DNA of 64,000 nucleotides from Thermotogota bacterium (GTDB lineage: Bacteria; Thermotogota; Thermotogae; Petrotogales; Petrotogaceae): positions 62,001 to 126,000 of the forward strand of contig JAKOZG010000001.1 of assembly GCA_029780115.1 (NCBI GenBank). The letters are read 5' to 3'. Below are positions 8,051 to 16,625 of the stretch, piece by piece. How positions within the stretch are numbered: position 1 is the first letter of the stretch; each line of letters starts with the position of its first letter. Under the pieces are notes generated by a model that searched no databases, was not told the origin of the DNA, and saw nothing but the letters and a program-made list of their open reading frames with translations. The translations under genes were made by a program, and so were the position numbers.

Positions 8051-8767
8051 TTGCCAACTCAATATGTGCTAAATAATCTATCTATCTTATGTGGTGAAAA
8101 AGACGAAATATACACTTACATAGCCGAAAGGTTAAAAGAAGATAAGCTATGGATAGTAACTTTAAATGCATTGATGTATATGGAGTATCTGAAAATGAAT
8201 GAATATTCTGAAGCGTTAAAAATGTCCACGTTTTCTATTCCTGATGGGGTAGGGATAGTTAAGTTATTAAAAAAGAAAGGGATTGAAACTGAACGATGCC
8301 CAGGTTTTGATACAATGGAATTTTTACTGCATTTGTCTAAAGAAAGAAATTACAATATATATTTATTAGGATCTAAGGAAGAAGTAGTTAAAAAAGCTTC
8401 TGACAATATTATAAAAGATTTTGGAACCTCAATAGTTGGTTATCATCATGGATACTTTGATTGGAGTCTAGAAGAAGAAGTTGTAAAAGATATAAATGAA
8501 AAAAATACTGATCTTCTTTTCGTAGGAATGGGCATTCCAAAGCAAGAAATTTTTATTAAGAGAAATATAGAAAAAATTAATGCAAGGTTATTAATGGGAG
8601 TGGGAGGAAGTTTTGATGTTCTTGCCGGTGAAGTAAAAAGGGCTCCTCAATTTTATCAAAAACTCGGGTTAGAGTGGTTGTATAGAATGATAAAAGAACC
8701 GCATCGGATAAAAAAGATTCCTGATTTAATAAAGTTTTATTTAAGAATATTTCAAAATAAAGATTAA
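8051..8767 (+). CDS. WecG/TagA/CpsF-family glycosyltransferase
   Basis: A 238-residue membrane-associated glycosyltransferase of the TagA family, which transfers N-acetylmannosamine-type sugars to lipid-linked acceptors for surface polysaccharides. Family motifs are visible: IPDGVGIVKLLKK near residue 70, LLGSKEEVV, the VGMGIPKQEIFI segment and a GVGGSFDVLAGEVKRAPQ stretch near 185-205, then WLYRMIKEPHR. The start is TTG 8051 behind GAGGTG with a six-base gap; a GTG at 8042 overlaps the ribosome site. It is a single gene with its own promoter; the exact donor and acceptor cannot be read from the sequence. Confidence 0.88.
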   Translation: MPTQYVLNNLSILCGEKDEIYTYIAERLKEDKLWIVTLNALMYMEYLKMNEYSEALKMSTFSIPDGVGIVKLLKKKGIETERCPGFDTMEFLLHLSKERNYNIYLLGSKEEVVKKASDNIIKDFGTSIVGYHHGYFDWSLEEEVVKDINEKNTDLLFVGMGIPKQEIFIKRNIEKINARLLMGVGGSFDVLAGEVKRAPQFYQKLGLEWLYRMIKEPHRIKKIPDLIKFYLRIFQNKD

Positions 8768-9017
8768 ATAGTTTATCAATAGCAAAATTATCCCCTCATT
8801 AAAGAGGAAAGATGGTTTTTTATTTTCATTTTCACAATTTGATTCAAAAATAAACAATTTTGTAAAATGTAAAATACTAGCAAATTTGATATAATCAATG
8901 GTATAATATTTCAATAGGATGCGTTCAATTCGTTCTACTTAAATTTGTGATTTTTATATAATTTTTAAGTGTCTTCTTCGACTCTTATCGATCAAAAAAA
9001 TGAAGGAGGATTTTTTC

Positions 9018-10298
9018 ATGGCAAAACATACACCAAAATGGTTAAAAAATTGTGTGATTTATGAAGTATTCATAAGAAATTATTCCAATGTTGGATGTTT
9101 TAATGATGTTTATAATGATATTGAGAGGATAAAGGCTTTGGGTGTTGATATTATTTGGTTTATGCCATTTTATCCTGTGGGAAAGGTGGAAAGAAAAGGT
9201 ACTCATGGAAGTCCGTATTCTATCAAAAATTATGAAGAAATTTCGCCTGAATATGGAGATAAAGACTCTTTCAGAGAATTAATACAAAAGGCGCACTCTC
9301 ATGATCTTAAAATAATGATTGACATTGTTTTTAATCATACATCCATGGATTCAGATTTATTAGAAAAACACCCTGAATGGTTTTTAAAGGATAAAAACGG
9401 TGATTTTACTAGAAAAGTTGGTGAATGGAATGATATATACGATCTAGATTACAACAATAAAGAATTATGGGATTACTTAATAGATGTTCTTGAAATGTGG
9501 GTGGATCTTGGAGTCGATGGTTTCAGGTGTGATGTAGCTCCTTTAGTTCCTTTGGAATTTTGGGAAAAAGCTAGAGAATATCTATCACAAAAGAAAGAGT
9601 TAGTTTGGTTAGCTGAAAGTTTAGATCTTAACTTTTTAAATAGTTTAAGAAGCAAGGGTTATAATGTTTCATGTGATGCCGAACTCCACAGAGTATTTGA
9701 TATAACTTATGACTATGATGGTTATGATTATTTAAAAGATTATTTTAGGGGAGAAAAGGGTTTAGATTATTATTTAAATCAACTCTTTCTTCAACAAACT
9801 ATGCTGCCTGTAAATTCAGTTAAAATGAGATTTTTAGAAAATCATGATAATCCTCGAATATCCTATGTGTTAAATGGTAAAAACAAAATTAAGAACTGGT
9901 CGGCTTTTTACTCTTTATTACCAGGAGCAACGCTTATATATGCTGGACAAGAATTGATGCTAGATAAGACTCCCAGCCTTTTTGAAAAAGATCCTGTAAA
10001 ATGGAGTAGAGGCGATTATGAATTTATGAATTATTTTAAGAAAATTATAAACATATCTAAAGAAATAAAATCTCGATGTGATTTATTTTCTATTCGTGAA
10101 TTATCTGAGGGAATTGTTGAATTAAGATGGAAGGGTCGCAGAAGAGAGTATCTGTCGATTTTAAATTTAGATGATAAATTTGGAGAAATACCTGTTGATT
10201 TAAAATTATACGCGTCAGATCTTTTAAGTGATCAAATAATACGAATTGACAAGAGTTTTAAAATAAGTAAGTCACCTCTTATCTTTAGATTAAAATGA
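9018..10298 (+). CDS. GH13 alpha-amylase-family enzyme, cytoplasmic
   Basis: A 426-residue glycoside hydrolase family 13 enzyme acting on alpha-glucans or maltodextrins. The four conserved barrel regions are seen in order: DIVFNH, GFRCDVAP with the catalytic aspartate nucleophile, LAES with the acid/base glutamate, and FLENHDNPR with the third aspartate. There is no signal peptide, so it should act on imported or stored glucan inside the cell. The start is ATG 9018 behind GGAGG; an ATG at 9000 overlaps that ribosome site. It could be an amylase, a glucosidase or a glucosyltransferase; the sequence alone does not decide. TATAAT boxes at 8890 and 8902 upstream are possible promoter elements. 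Confidence 0.85.
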   Translation: MAKHTPKWLKNCVIYEVFIRNYSNVGCFNDVYNDIERIKALGVDIIWFMPFYPVGKVERKGTHGSPYSIKNYEEISPEYGDKDSFRELIQKAHSHDLKIMIDIVFNHTSMDSDLLEKHPEWFLKDKNGDFTRKVGEWNDIYDLDYNNKELWDYLIDVLEMWVDLGVDGFRCDVAPLVPLEFWEKAREYLSQKKELVWLAESLDLNFLNSLRSKGYNVSCDAELHRVFDITYDYDGYDYLKDYFRGEKGLDYYLNQLFLQQTMLPVNSVKMRFLENHDNPRISYVLNGKNKIKNWSAFYSLLPGATLIYAGQELMLDKTPSLFEKDPVKWSRGDYEFMNYFKKIINISKEIKSRCDLFSIRELSEGIVELRWKGRRREYLSILNLDDKFGEIPVDLKLYASDLLSDQIIRIDKSFKISKSPLIFRLK

Positions 10299-10350
10299 AC
10301 GTAAGGGAGGTGAGATTCGTTACAAAAAGCGACTTTAAGGAGGATATAAG

Positions 10351-11262
10351 ATGAGTATCAAAGAAAAATTTATGAACGGACTAAGTAAAACTCGAAAAGC
10401 TTTATTTAACAACATAAAGACTATTTTTTCTGGAAGAACTTTAGACGAAGAAACATTAGAAGAACTTGAAGAAATACTCATAATGTCTGACATGGGTGTT
10501 GAAGTTGTTGATAAAATTTTAGAAGAATTAAAAGAAAGATATAACAAAGAAAAGTCAGATCAAAAAGATCCCTTAATCTTGCTGAGAAATATAATGGTTA
10601 GTCATTTAAATACAAGTCCATTAGTTTTAGATACTTCAATAAAGCCTTTAGTTATCTTAATAGTTGGAGTTAATGGAAGTGGAAAGACAACTACAGCTGC
10701 TAAATTAGCTAAAATTTATATAGAATATGGTAAAAATGTTGTATTAGTGGCTGCGGATACCTTTCGCGCAGCTGCTATAGAACAACTTAAAGAATGGGGA
10801 AACAAATTAAATACCACTGTTATAGCTCATCAAAAGGGATCGGATCCAGCTGCAGTAGTTTTTGATGCAATTAATCATGCTAAAGCCAAGAATAAAAATG
10901 TAATTATTATCGATACAGCAGGTAGGTTACATACAAAAAGTAATTTAATGGAAGAATTGAAAAAGATAAAAAGAGTTGTTCAGAGAGAAATCGAAGGTGC
11001 TCCCCAAGAGATATTACTTGTACTTGATGGTACCACAGGACAGAATGGAATTGTGCAGGCCAAGGCCTTTAAAGAAGCGATAGATATTACCGGAATTGTG
11101 ATAACAAAATTAGATGGAACAGCGAAAGGGGGAATTGCATTCGCTATAAATCATGAATTGAATATACCGATAAAATTAGTAGGATTGGGTGAAAAAGAAG
11201 ATGATTTACAAATTTTTGATCCAATTACCTATTGTAATGCTTTATTAGGAATCGAGGAATAA
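10351..11262 (+). CDS. ftsY: Signal recognition particle receptor FtsY
   Basis: The GTPase that docks SRP-ribosome complexes at the membrane. It is 303 residues, the short form lacking the long acidic N-terminal region of the E. coli protein. The NG domain is complete: GVNGSGKTTTAAKLA (G1) near residue 110, DTFRAAAIEQL (G2), DTAGRLHTKSNLMEEL (G3), TKLDGTAKGG (G4) and GLGEKEDDLQIFD at the C terminus. AAGGAGG precedes the ATG. It heads a run of genes with a zinc-ribbon protein and a cell-wall lipoprotein. Confidence 0.96.
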   Translation: MSIKEKFMNGLSKTRKALFNNIKTIFSGRTLDEETLEELEEILIMSDMGVEVVDKILEELKERYNKEKSDQKDPLILLRNIMVSHLNTSPLVLDTSIKPLVILIVGVNGSGKTTTAAKLAKIYIEYGKNVVLVAADTFRAAAIEQLKEWGNKLNTTVIAHQKGSDPAAVVFDAINHAKAKNKNVIIIDTAGRLHTKSNLMEELKKIKRVVQREIEGAPQEILLVLDGTTGQNGIVQAKAFKEAIDITGIVITKLDGTAKGGIAFAINHELNIPIKLVGLGEKEDDLQIFDPITYCNALLGIEE

Positions 11263-11264
11263 AT

Positions 11265-11933
11265 ATGGAGGATTTTATAAAAGATTTTGCTCAATGTCCA
11301 ATTTGCGGTAAAGAGTTTTCGTACAATAAAGTTTCTTCCCCATCTATAAAGGTAAGTTCTTATGATTTAGATTTAAAGCCTGAATATAGAACGATTAATG
11401 TTTCTCTTTTTAGTGTGATAACTTGTCCTAATTGTTATTTTACTTTTCAAGAGAAAGACAAATCGGATATAATAAATTATGTTAATAATAATGAAAATTT
11501 TTCAAAAATTGTGCAATTTCTTGAATACATAGGAAAAACTTATAGTTCCAAAGTTGATAATTCATCAAATAAATCATCCGATTTTTATAGAGATCAGCTA
11601 TTTTTAGCAGGAGAAATCTATTCTATACTAGGTCTTTCGTTAGAAGTAGTAAAAATTATGATAAAATTAAGTTGGTATTATCGAGAGAAAAACGATGAGG
11701 AAAAAGAGTTAGGTATTCTATATTATTGTGGGAAATTGTTGGAGAGAGAATATCAGAACATTTTAAACGAGGATGATTTTATTTTTGCTTTATTTTATTT
11801 AGGGTATATTAACTATCGACTAGATCGAAAAAAAGAAGCGGCAAAATATTTAGATTATCTATTAAAAAAATATAAAAGTTCCTCAAATCCATATTTGAAA
11901 GCTGCAAAAAATCTGAGGGGTGAGCTAAGGTGA
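11265..11933 (+). CDS. DUF2225-like zinc-ribbon and TPR-like protein
   Basis: A 222-residue protein of unknown function. The N terminus has a paired-cysteine ribbon: CPICGKEF at residue 11 and CPNCYFTF near 60, with a DLDLKPEYR segment between them, the layout of the DUF2225 family. The rest is helical and repeat-like (LGYINYRLDRKKEAAKYLDYLL near the end), resembling tetratricopeptide repeats. It starts two bases after ftsY and its stop overlaps the next start (GTGA), so it is co-translated with the lipoprotein gene. Confidence 0.7.
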   Translation: MEDFIKDFAQCPICGKEFSYNKVSSPSIKVSSYDLDLKPEYRTINVSLFSVITCPNCYFTFQEKDKSDIINYVNNNENFSKIVQFLEYIGKTYSSKVDNSSNKSSDFYRDQLFLAGEIYSILGLSLEVVKIMIKLSWYYREKNDEEKELGILYYCGKLLEREYQNILNEDDFIFALFYLGYINYRLDRKKEAAKYLDYLLKKYKSSSNPYLKAAKNLRGELR

Positions 11934-13732
11934 AGAAAGTTGGTATAGAGTTTTTGTTACTAGTAACTTTTGTGATAGTTTTTGTTTTTTCTGGATGTAC
12001 TTTTTTTCAACCACAACAACAACCCACTTCTTCTCTGCCGAGTGAAGAATTGGAAGCTATAAAGAACCAATTATATGCCATAGAATATCGTCTGGCTCAA
12101 ATGGAAAGTCAAGTTATCAATTTGTCCGACAAAATTTATCAAACTTCAATGAATTATAGTTATGATAATGAAATGGTAAAAAGTTTAAAAGATCAGTATA
12201 CTTATGTTGAGAAAAGGATAGTGACATTAGAAAATTATTTGTATGAAGGAAGAAGTTATGAAGATATTGATAGACTACTGGATTTAGATGTAAGGGTGAA
12301 AAAACTAGAAGACGCAAGTAATTTAAGTATCTTTTATACAAGTGATAATTATGATTCTTCTGGAATAGAAGCAAGAATTTTAAAACTAGAAAATCAAATA
12401 AATGAATTAGAAAATCTTCTTGTCAATATTCCAAAAATGGATCAAAAGTTAGTTTTGGATAACATAAACGAATTGAATGAAAAAGTTAATTACTTAGAGA
12501 AAAGTTTTAAAAATTCGGATTTTTATTTTTTACAAAATGGGAATGTAAAAGAGCTTATTGAAAATGAAATTAAAGAAGCAGATCTAGAAGGATTTGTGGA
12601 AAGTATCGTTGATTATAAAACAGAAGAAGCAGTTTCAAAATTATATTATCAAAATCAGTCAGAGAATATTTTAAAAGTTAAATTACTCGAAGATAAAGTT
12701 ATGAATTTAGAAAATCAAATTAGTGGTTTAAATAATGAATTGCAAAAAGCATTAATTCAACCTCCTAATTCTCTAAATGAAGTATATATAGGTCAAATAC
12801 AAGATTTAAATTCAAAGATAAATGATCTATATTATAATCTCGGAGAAAAAGAAGTAACTCAACTATTAGGTAGTTCCAGTGAAATTAAATATGTTGTTAA
12901 GTCGGGAGATACTCTGATAAGCATCTCTAACGCCTTTAACCTTGGTAATAAGGGTGTTCAAATTATCATGCAAGCAAATAATTTACAATCCACAAATATA
13001 AGAGTAGGACAAGAACTTAAAATCCCAGTAGGGAACGTTGAAGAACTAATAAGATGGCCATTTGAAAAAACCAAACCATCCGATTATGATAGAATTGTTA
13101 TTAGATTTGGTGAAAGAAATGTTAATGGTGTTTCTAGTGGTATTGGAGTTCTTGTACAAGATGAACAAATTTATTCAATTTTGCCTGGCAGGGTAATTGA
13201 ATCAGGAAAACTAACAAACAATAATTATTATTTAAAAATTGACCATGGTAATGGAATTGTAACTGTTACCAGTAACCTAAAAACTCTTTATGTTTCTCAA
13301 AATTCTTGGGTTGATATAACGAAATCATTGGGAAATGGGAAAAACGGTGATATTGTTAATATTGAATTATGGAAAAATGGTGAACCAAAGGATCCTTTAA
13401 GACTTTTCTATAAGAAAATTGGAGATTTTAAAGCTACCTACTACACAGAATGGGACGATAAAATAGTTTATTCTCCAACTTTCAGATTAACAAGATCCGG
13501 AGATAAACCTATTTCTTATCAGACGATTGCAGCAGATCCTAAAGTTTTACCATTAGGTACTGTAGTGTATATTCCTGAACTTTCTACTTTGCCAAATAAT
13601 GGATATTTTATAGTTCAAGATACAGGATCGCAAATTGTTGGTAATAAAATTGATATTTATGTAAACGATGTCAGATTAGCTAATAAAACAGAAGAAAAGA
13701 TTACGGTATACGTTGTTTCATATTCATCCTAA
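11930..13732 (+). CDS. Envelope lipoprotein with coiled coil, LysM, degraded M23-like and 3D domains
   Basis: A 600-residue predicted lipoprotein. The signal peptide ends in a lipobox VFSGC (cysteine about residue 24). Residues 35-300 are predominantly coiled coil. A LysM peptidoglycan-binding domain follows (YVVKSGDTLISIS, around 320-365), then a region resembling LytM/M23 endopeptidases (LPGRVIESGK, IDHGNGIVTVTSNL, around 375-490) in which the zinc ligands are not conserved. The end is a 3D domain (AADPKVLPLGTVVYIP, VQDTGSQIVGNKIDIYV, around 500-598), a double-psi barrel with the three aspartates of lytic transglycosylase-type enzymes. It probably binds and remodels the cell wall. The GTG start overlaps the stop of the upstream gene. 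Confidence 0.8.
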   Translation: MKKVGIEFLLLVTFVIVFVFSGCTFFQPQQQPTSSLPSEELEAIKNQLYAIEYRLAQMESQVINLSDKIYQTSMNYSYDNEMVKSLKDQYTYVEKRIVTLENYLYEGRSYEDIDRLLDLDVRVKKLEDASNLSIFYTSDNYDSSGIEARILKLENQINELENLLVNIPKMDQKLVLDNINELNEKVNYLEKSFKNSDFYFLQNGNVKELIENEIKEADLEGFVESIVDYKTEEAVSKLYYQNQSENILKVKLLEDKVMNLENQISGLNNELQKALIQPPNSLNEVYIGQIQDLNSKINDLYYNLGEKEVTQLLGSSSEIKYVVKSGDTLISISNAFNLGNKGVQIIMQANNLQSTNIRVGQELKIPVGNVEELIRWPFEKTKPSDYDRIVIRFGERNVNGVSSGIGVLVQDEQIYSILPGRVIESGKLTNNNYYLKIDHGNGIVTVTSNLKTLYVSQNSWVDITKSLGNGKNGDIVNIELWKNGEPKDPLRLFYKKIGDFKATYYTEWDDKIVYSPTFRLTRSGDKPISYQTIAADPKVLPLGTVVYIPELSTLPNNGYFIVQDTGSQIVGNKIDIYVNDVRLANKTEEKITVYVVSYSS

Positions 13733-13777
13733 TTAATAAGAGGAAAATGTTTAATAAAATTATGAGGTGGTTTAAAA

Positions 13778-14254
13778 ATGGCTCTTACAGTTAAAAGTAG
13801 TTATGCCTTAAGAGCATTGTTTGAATTGGCGGTGTTAACTAAAGAAGAAGGAAAAGATAGAGTAACTATTGCTGAATTGGCAGAAAGGCAAAATATTCCA
13901 AAAGATTTTCTTGAGAAAATATTTAGTGAATTAAGGGAAGCAGGAATATTGAAATCAATAAGAGGAAAATATGGAGGATACGTTTTGGCTAAAGATCCTA
14001 AAGATCTTAGACTAAGTGAAATAGTTCAAGTGCTTGACAATCCTTTGCAATCTTACGATTGCATTACAGGAGAATGTAAATTGGAAATAAACTGTGCTGT
14101 AGAATTTGTATGGAAAAGGGTTCACAATGCGATGATTTTGGAATTGGATAAACTTACTCTGCAAGATATAATAGATTACGGTACTACTATTGCAAACTTA
14201 GAAAGAGCGAAAGCATTAGATGAGGAGAGTAAAGTAGAAGTTGACTGTGAATGA
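13778..14254 (+). CDS. Rrf2-family transcription regulator
   Basis: A 158-residue winged-helix regulator of the Rrf2/IscR family. The N-terminal helix-turn-helix (SSYALRALFELAVL, IPKDFLEKIFSELREAG, SIRGKYGGYVLAKDP) is typical. The C-terminal half contains three close cysteines in DCITGECKLEINC, which could bind an iron-sulfur cluster as in IscR. Its end overlaps the start of mnmA, whose product needs sulfur from a cysteine desulfurase, so control of sulfur trafficking or cluster supply is a reasonable guess. A GAGGTGG ribosome site precedes the ATG. Confidence 0.88.
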   Translation: MALTVKSSYALRALFELAVLTKEEGKDRVTIAELAERQNIPKDFLEKIFSELREAGILKSIRGKYGGYVLAKDPKDLRLSEIVQVLDNPLQSYDCITGECKLEINCAVEFVWKRVHNAMILELDKLTLQDIIDYGTTIANLERAKALDEESKVEVDCE

Positions 14255-15359
14255 AAAAGTAGTTGTGTTAATGAGTGGTGGAGTTGATAGCTCAATAGCA
14301 GCTTATTTATTAAAAAAACAAAATTATAAGGTATATGGGCTTCATTTTAAAACTGTGAACGATATTATTTTTTCGGCGGGTCCGGAAAAACAAAAGGTTT
14401 GTTGTAGCTCTTCAGATACAACAGATGCATTAAAAATTGCAGAAAAGTTGAAATTAGATGATTTTCAAATTGTAGAAGTAAAAAGTGAATTTAAGGGAAA
14501 AATCATTGATTATTTTATACAAACTTACAAATCAGGTAAAACGCCAAATCCTTGTGTTCTGTGTAATAGGTATTTTAAGTTTGGTAAGTCTTTAGAAATA
14601 TCCAAAAAAATTGGGGCAAAATATATATCAAGTGGTCACTACGTAATAAGAGAATATTCTGAAAAATATTCAGATGAGGTGTTGAAAAAAGGTGTGGATA
14701 GTTACAAAGATCAATCTTATTTTTTATCTTACGTAAAAAAAGAAGCCGTTCCTCATCTTTTATTTCCCCTTGGAAAATTGTACAAATCTGACATTAGGGA
14801 ACTAGCTAGAGAGTTAGGATTAAGTATTGCGGACAAAAAAGAAAGTCAAGAACTTTGTTTTATACCTGACAATGACTATCGAGGTTTTTTAAGGGCTAAT
14901 GGTATTCAAGTTGGAGAAGGTAAAGTTTTGGATTTAGAAGGAAATGAAATAGGGATTCATAGTGGATACATAAATTATACTATCGGGCAACGTTCTGGTA
15001 TAAGGTATTACAAATCGCCCTGTGAGAAGCTTCATGTTTATAAAATTATTCCTGAGAAAAATATTTTAATAATGGCTCCAACTGAAAAACTTTATTCAAA
15101 TGAACTTATTGCATCTAAAGTAAATTTTCTTATTGATTTTAAAACGTTTGAAGGTTTGTGTAGAGTAAGAAAAAAGAGTGAAGAAAAACCGGCTATTGTT
15201 ACTAAAATTTCGGATGACGCCATAAGAGTTAGATTTAAAGAGCCAATTTTTGCCGTTACTCCAGGTCAATTTGCTACTATTTATGATGAAGAAGGTGTCG
15301 TTTTAGCATCAGGTATAATTACTAGCTCAACGTATATGGAGGACAATAACGATGGGTAA
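14241..15359 (+). CDS. mnmA: tRNA-specific 2-thiouridylase MnmA
   Basis: ATP-dependent 2-thiolation of the wobble uridine in Lys, Glu and Gln tRNAs. The PP-loop SGGVDSSIAAY is near residue 11, the first catalytic cysteine is in NPCVLCN near residue 100 and the second in SQELCFIPDNDYRGFL near 210, and GQRSGI is present. Length (372 residues) is normal. The start is uncertain: TTG 14241 lies 13 bases after GAGGAG and GTG 14247 is also possible; both overlap the end of the Rrf2 gene. The gene overlaps coaD by eight bases. Confidence 0.93.
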   Translation: MTVNEKVVVLMSGGVDSSIAAYLLKKQNYKVYGLHFKTVNDIIFSAGPEKQKVCCSSSDTTDALKIAEKLKLDDFQIVEVKSEFKGKIIDYFIQTYKSGKTPNPCVLCNRYFKFGKSLEISKKIGAKYISSGHYVIREYSEKYSDEVLKKGVDSYKDQSYFLSYVKKEAVPHLLFPLGKLYKSDIRELARELGLSIADKKESQELCFIPDNDYRGFLRANGIQVGEGKVLDLEGNEIGIHSGYINYTIGQRSGIRYYKSPCEKLHVYKIIPEKNILIMAPTEKLYSNELIASKVNFLIDFKTFEGLCRVRKKSEEKPAIVTKISDDAIRVRFKEPIFAVTPGQFATIYDEEGVVLASGIITSSTYMEDNNDG

Positions 15360-15837
15360 ACGAGATGCTGCATATCCTGGAAGTTTTGATCCTATTACAA
15401 ATGGACATGTTAACATTGTTGAAAGAGTTAGCGAAAGATTTAACAAAATATATGTTATCGTTATGAATAATCCTAACAAGAATTACCTGTTTTCCCTTTC
15501 CGAAAGGTTTGAGATGGTTAAACAAGATTTTGAACATTTGAAAAATGTTGTGGTAGATGTTTATGATGGTTTATTAGTAGACTATCTTAAAAAACACAAG
15601 ATATATAATCTAATACGTGGCCTAAGGGCTGTTAGCGACTTTGAGTATGAGTTACAAATGGCACATGCAAATAAAACATTATTACCTGAACTAGAAGTCT
15701 TTTTTTTAATTGCTGACACAAAATATTCTTTTATATCTTCTTCGATGATTAAAGAAATTGCACAATACGGAGGAGACGTAAGTAAATGGGTTTCAAATTC
15801 AGTAGGCAATAAATTAAAAGAAAAATTGTTACAATAA
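15352..15837 (+). CDS. coaD: Phosphopantetheine adenylyltransferase
   Basis: Transfers AMP to 4'-phosphopantetheine, the penultimate step of coenzyme A synthesis. The 161-residue protein has the nucleotidyltransferase signature YPGSFDPITNGH at the N terminus and the ISSSMIKEIA motif near 125, with RGLRAVSDFEYELQMA between. Its ATG lies inside the end of mnmA behind a GGAGGACAA site, so the two are translated from one message. The type III pantothenate kinase gene for the same pathway is at 40373-41137. Confidence 0.96.
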   Translation: MGKRDAAYPGSFDPITNGHVNIVERVSERFNKIYVIVMNNPNKNYLFSLSERFEMVKQDFEHLKNVVVDVYDGLLVDYLKKHKIYNLIRGLRAVSDFEYELQMAHANKTLLPELEVFFLIADTKYSFISSSMIKEIAQYGGDVSKWVSNSVGNKLKEKLLQ

Positions 15838-15861
15838 TAACAAAAATATTAGATTTTGTAA

Positions 15862-15890
15862 TTGCAATTTCTTATTAGTTATGTTAGAAT
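15862..15890 (+). promoter_or_regulatory. Promoter of tsf
   Basis: TTGCAA (15862-15867), a 17-base spacer and TAGAAT (15885-15890) lie in the 105-base gap between coaD and tsf. The -10 region and flanks (ATGTTAGAATATC) match those before the TagA-family gene at 7961-7973. Confidence 0.55.
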
Positions 15891-15942
15891 ATCTAAGTAT
15901 AAATTCTTCCAAAAGAAGTGAAAAATATAGGAGGTTGAGTCA

Positions 15943-16536
15943 ATGGAAGTATCAATTGAAAAAATAAAAGCTTTAAGAAGTTCTACTGGCGCTGGTATAC
16001 TTGACTGTAAGAGCGCTCTTGAAGAGGCCGGTGGAGATATTGATAAAGCTATTGAAATACTGAGAAAAAAAGGTGCTATTAAGGCTGCAAAAAGGGCTGA
16101 TAGAGTAACTCCGGAAGGTATAGTATATTCATACATTCATCACAACGAAAAGATAGGCGTACTACTTTTGTTAGGATGTGAAACCGATTTTGTTGCTAGA
16201 ACAGAAGAATTTCATGAACTAGCCAAAAAAATCTGTTTTCAAATCGCTTCAATGAATCCACAATGGATATCTAAAGAAGATGTTCCAGAAGATATAATAA
16301 ATAAAGAAAAAGAAATATACTTAGAAGAACTTAAAGACTCAAATAAACCCGAAAATATAAAAGAACAAATAATTGAAAATAAGTTAGGAAAATTTTATGA
16401 AGACAACTGTTTATTGGAACAAGTGTATGTTTTTGGAGAAGGAGAAAAAATTAAAGATTTAGTCACAGAATTAGCTGCGAAAGTTGGAGAAAATATTACT
16501 GTAGCTAAATTTGCCAGATTTGCTGTTGGTGAATAA
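15943..16536 (+). CDS. tsf: Elongation factor Ts, short form
   Basis: Guanine-nucleotide exchange factor for EF-Tu. The 197-residue protein has the UBA-like N terminus with SSTGAGILDCKSAL and the core TDFVARTEEFHELA. It is much shorter than the 280-residue E. coli protein, lacking the second core subdomain repeat and coiled coil, as is usual for Thermotoga and some other lineages. The usual upstream neighbour rpsB is missing; tsf has its own promoter and is followed by a hairpin and then pyrH. Confidence 0.96.
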   Translation: MEVSIEKIKALRSSTGAGILDCKSALEEAGGDIDKAIEILRKKGAIKAAKRADRVTPEGIVYSYIHHNEKIGVLLLLGCETDFVARTEEFHELAKKICFQIASMNPQWISKEDVPEDIINKEKEIYLEELKDSNKPENIKEQIIENKLGKFYEDNCLLEQVYVFGEGEKIKDLVTELAAKVGENITVAKFARFAVGE

Positions 16537-16540
16537 ACTT

Positions 16541-16580
16541 AAAATCAAAAAGGACGGACATTTCCACACTTTTTGATTTT
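16541..16580 (+). terminator. Terminator or attenuator between tsf and pyrH
   Basis: AAAATCAAAAAG (16541-16552) is perfectly complementary to CTTTTTGATTTT (16568-16579): a 12-base stem with a 15-base loop that starts four bases after the tsf stop. The 3' arm itself is T-rich and runs into more T, so partial termination is likely. Confidence 0.55.
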
Positions 16581-16625
16581 TGATTGTGGTTATTTACATT
16601 TTTTCGAAAGGAGCTTGTCTAATTT

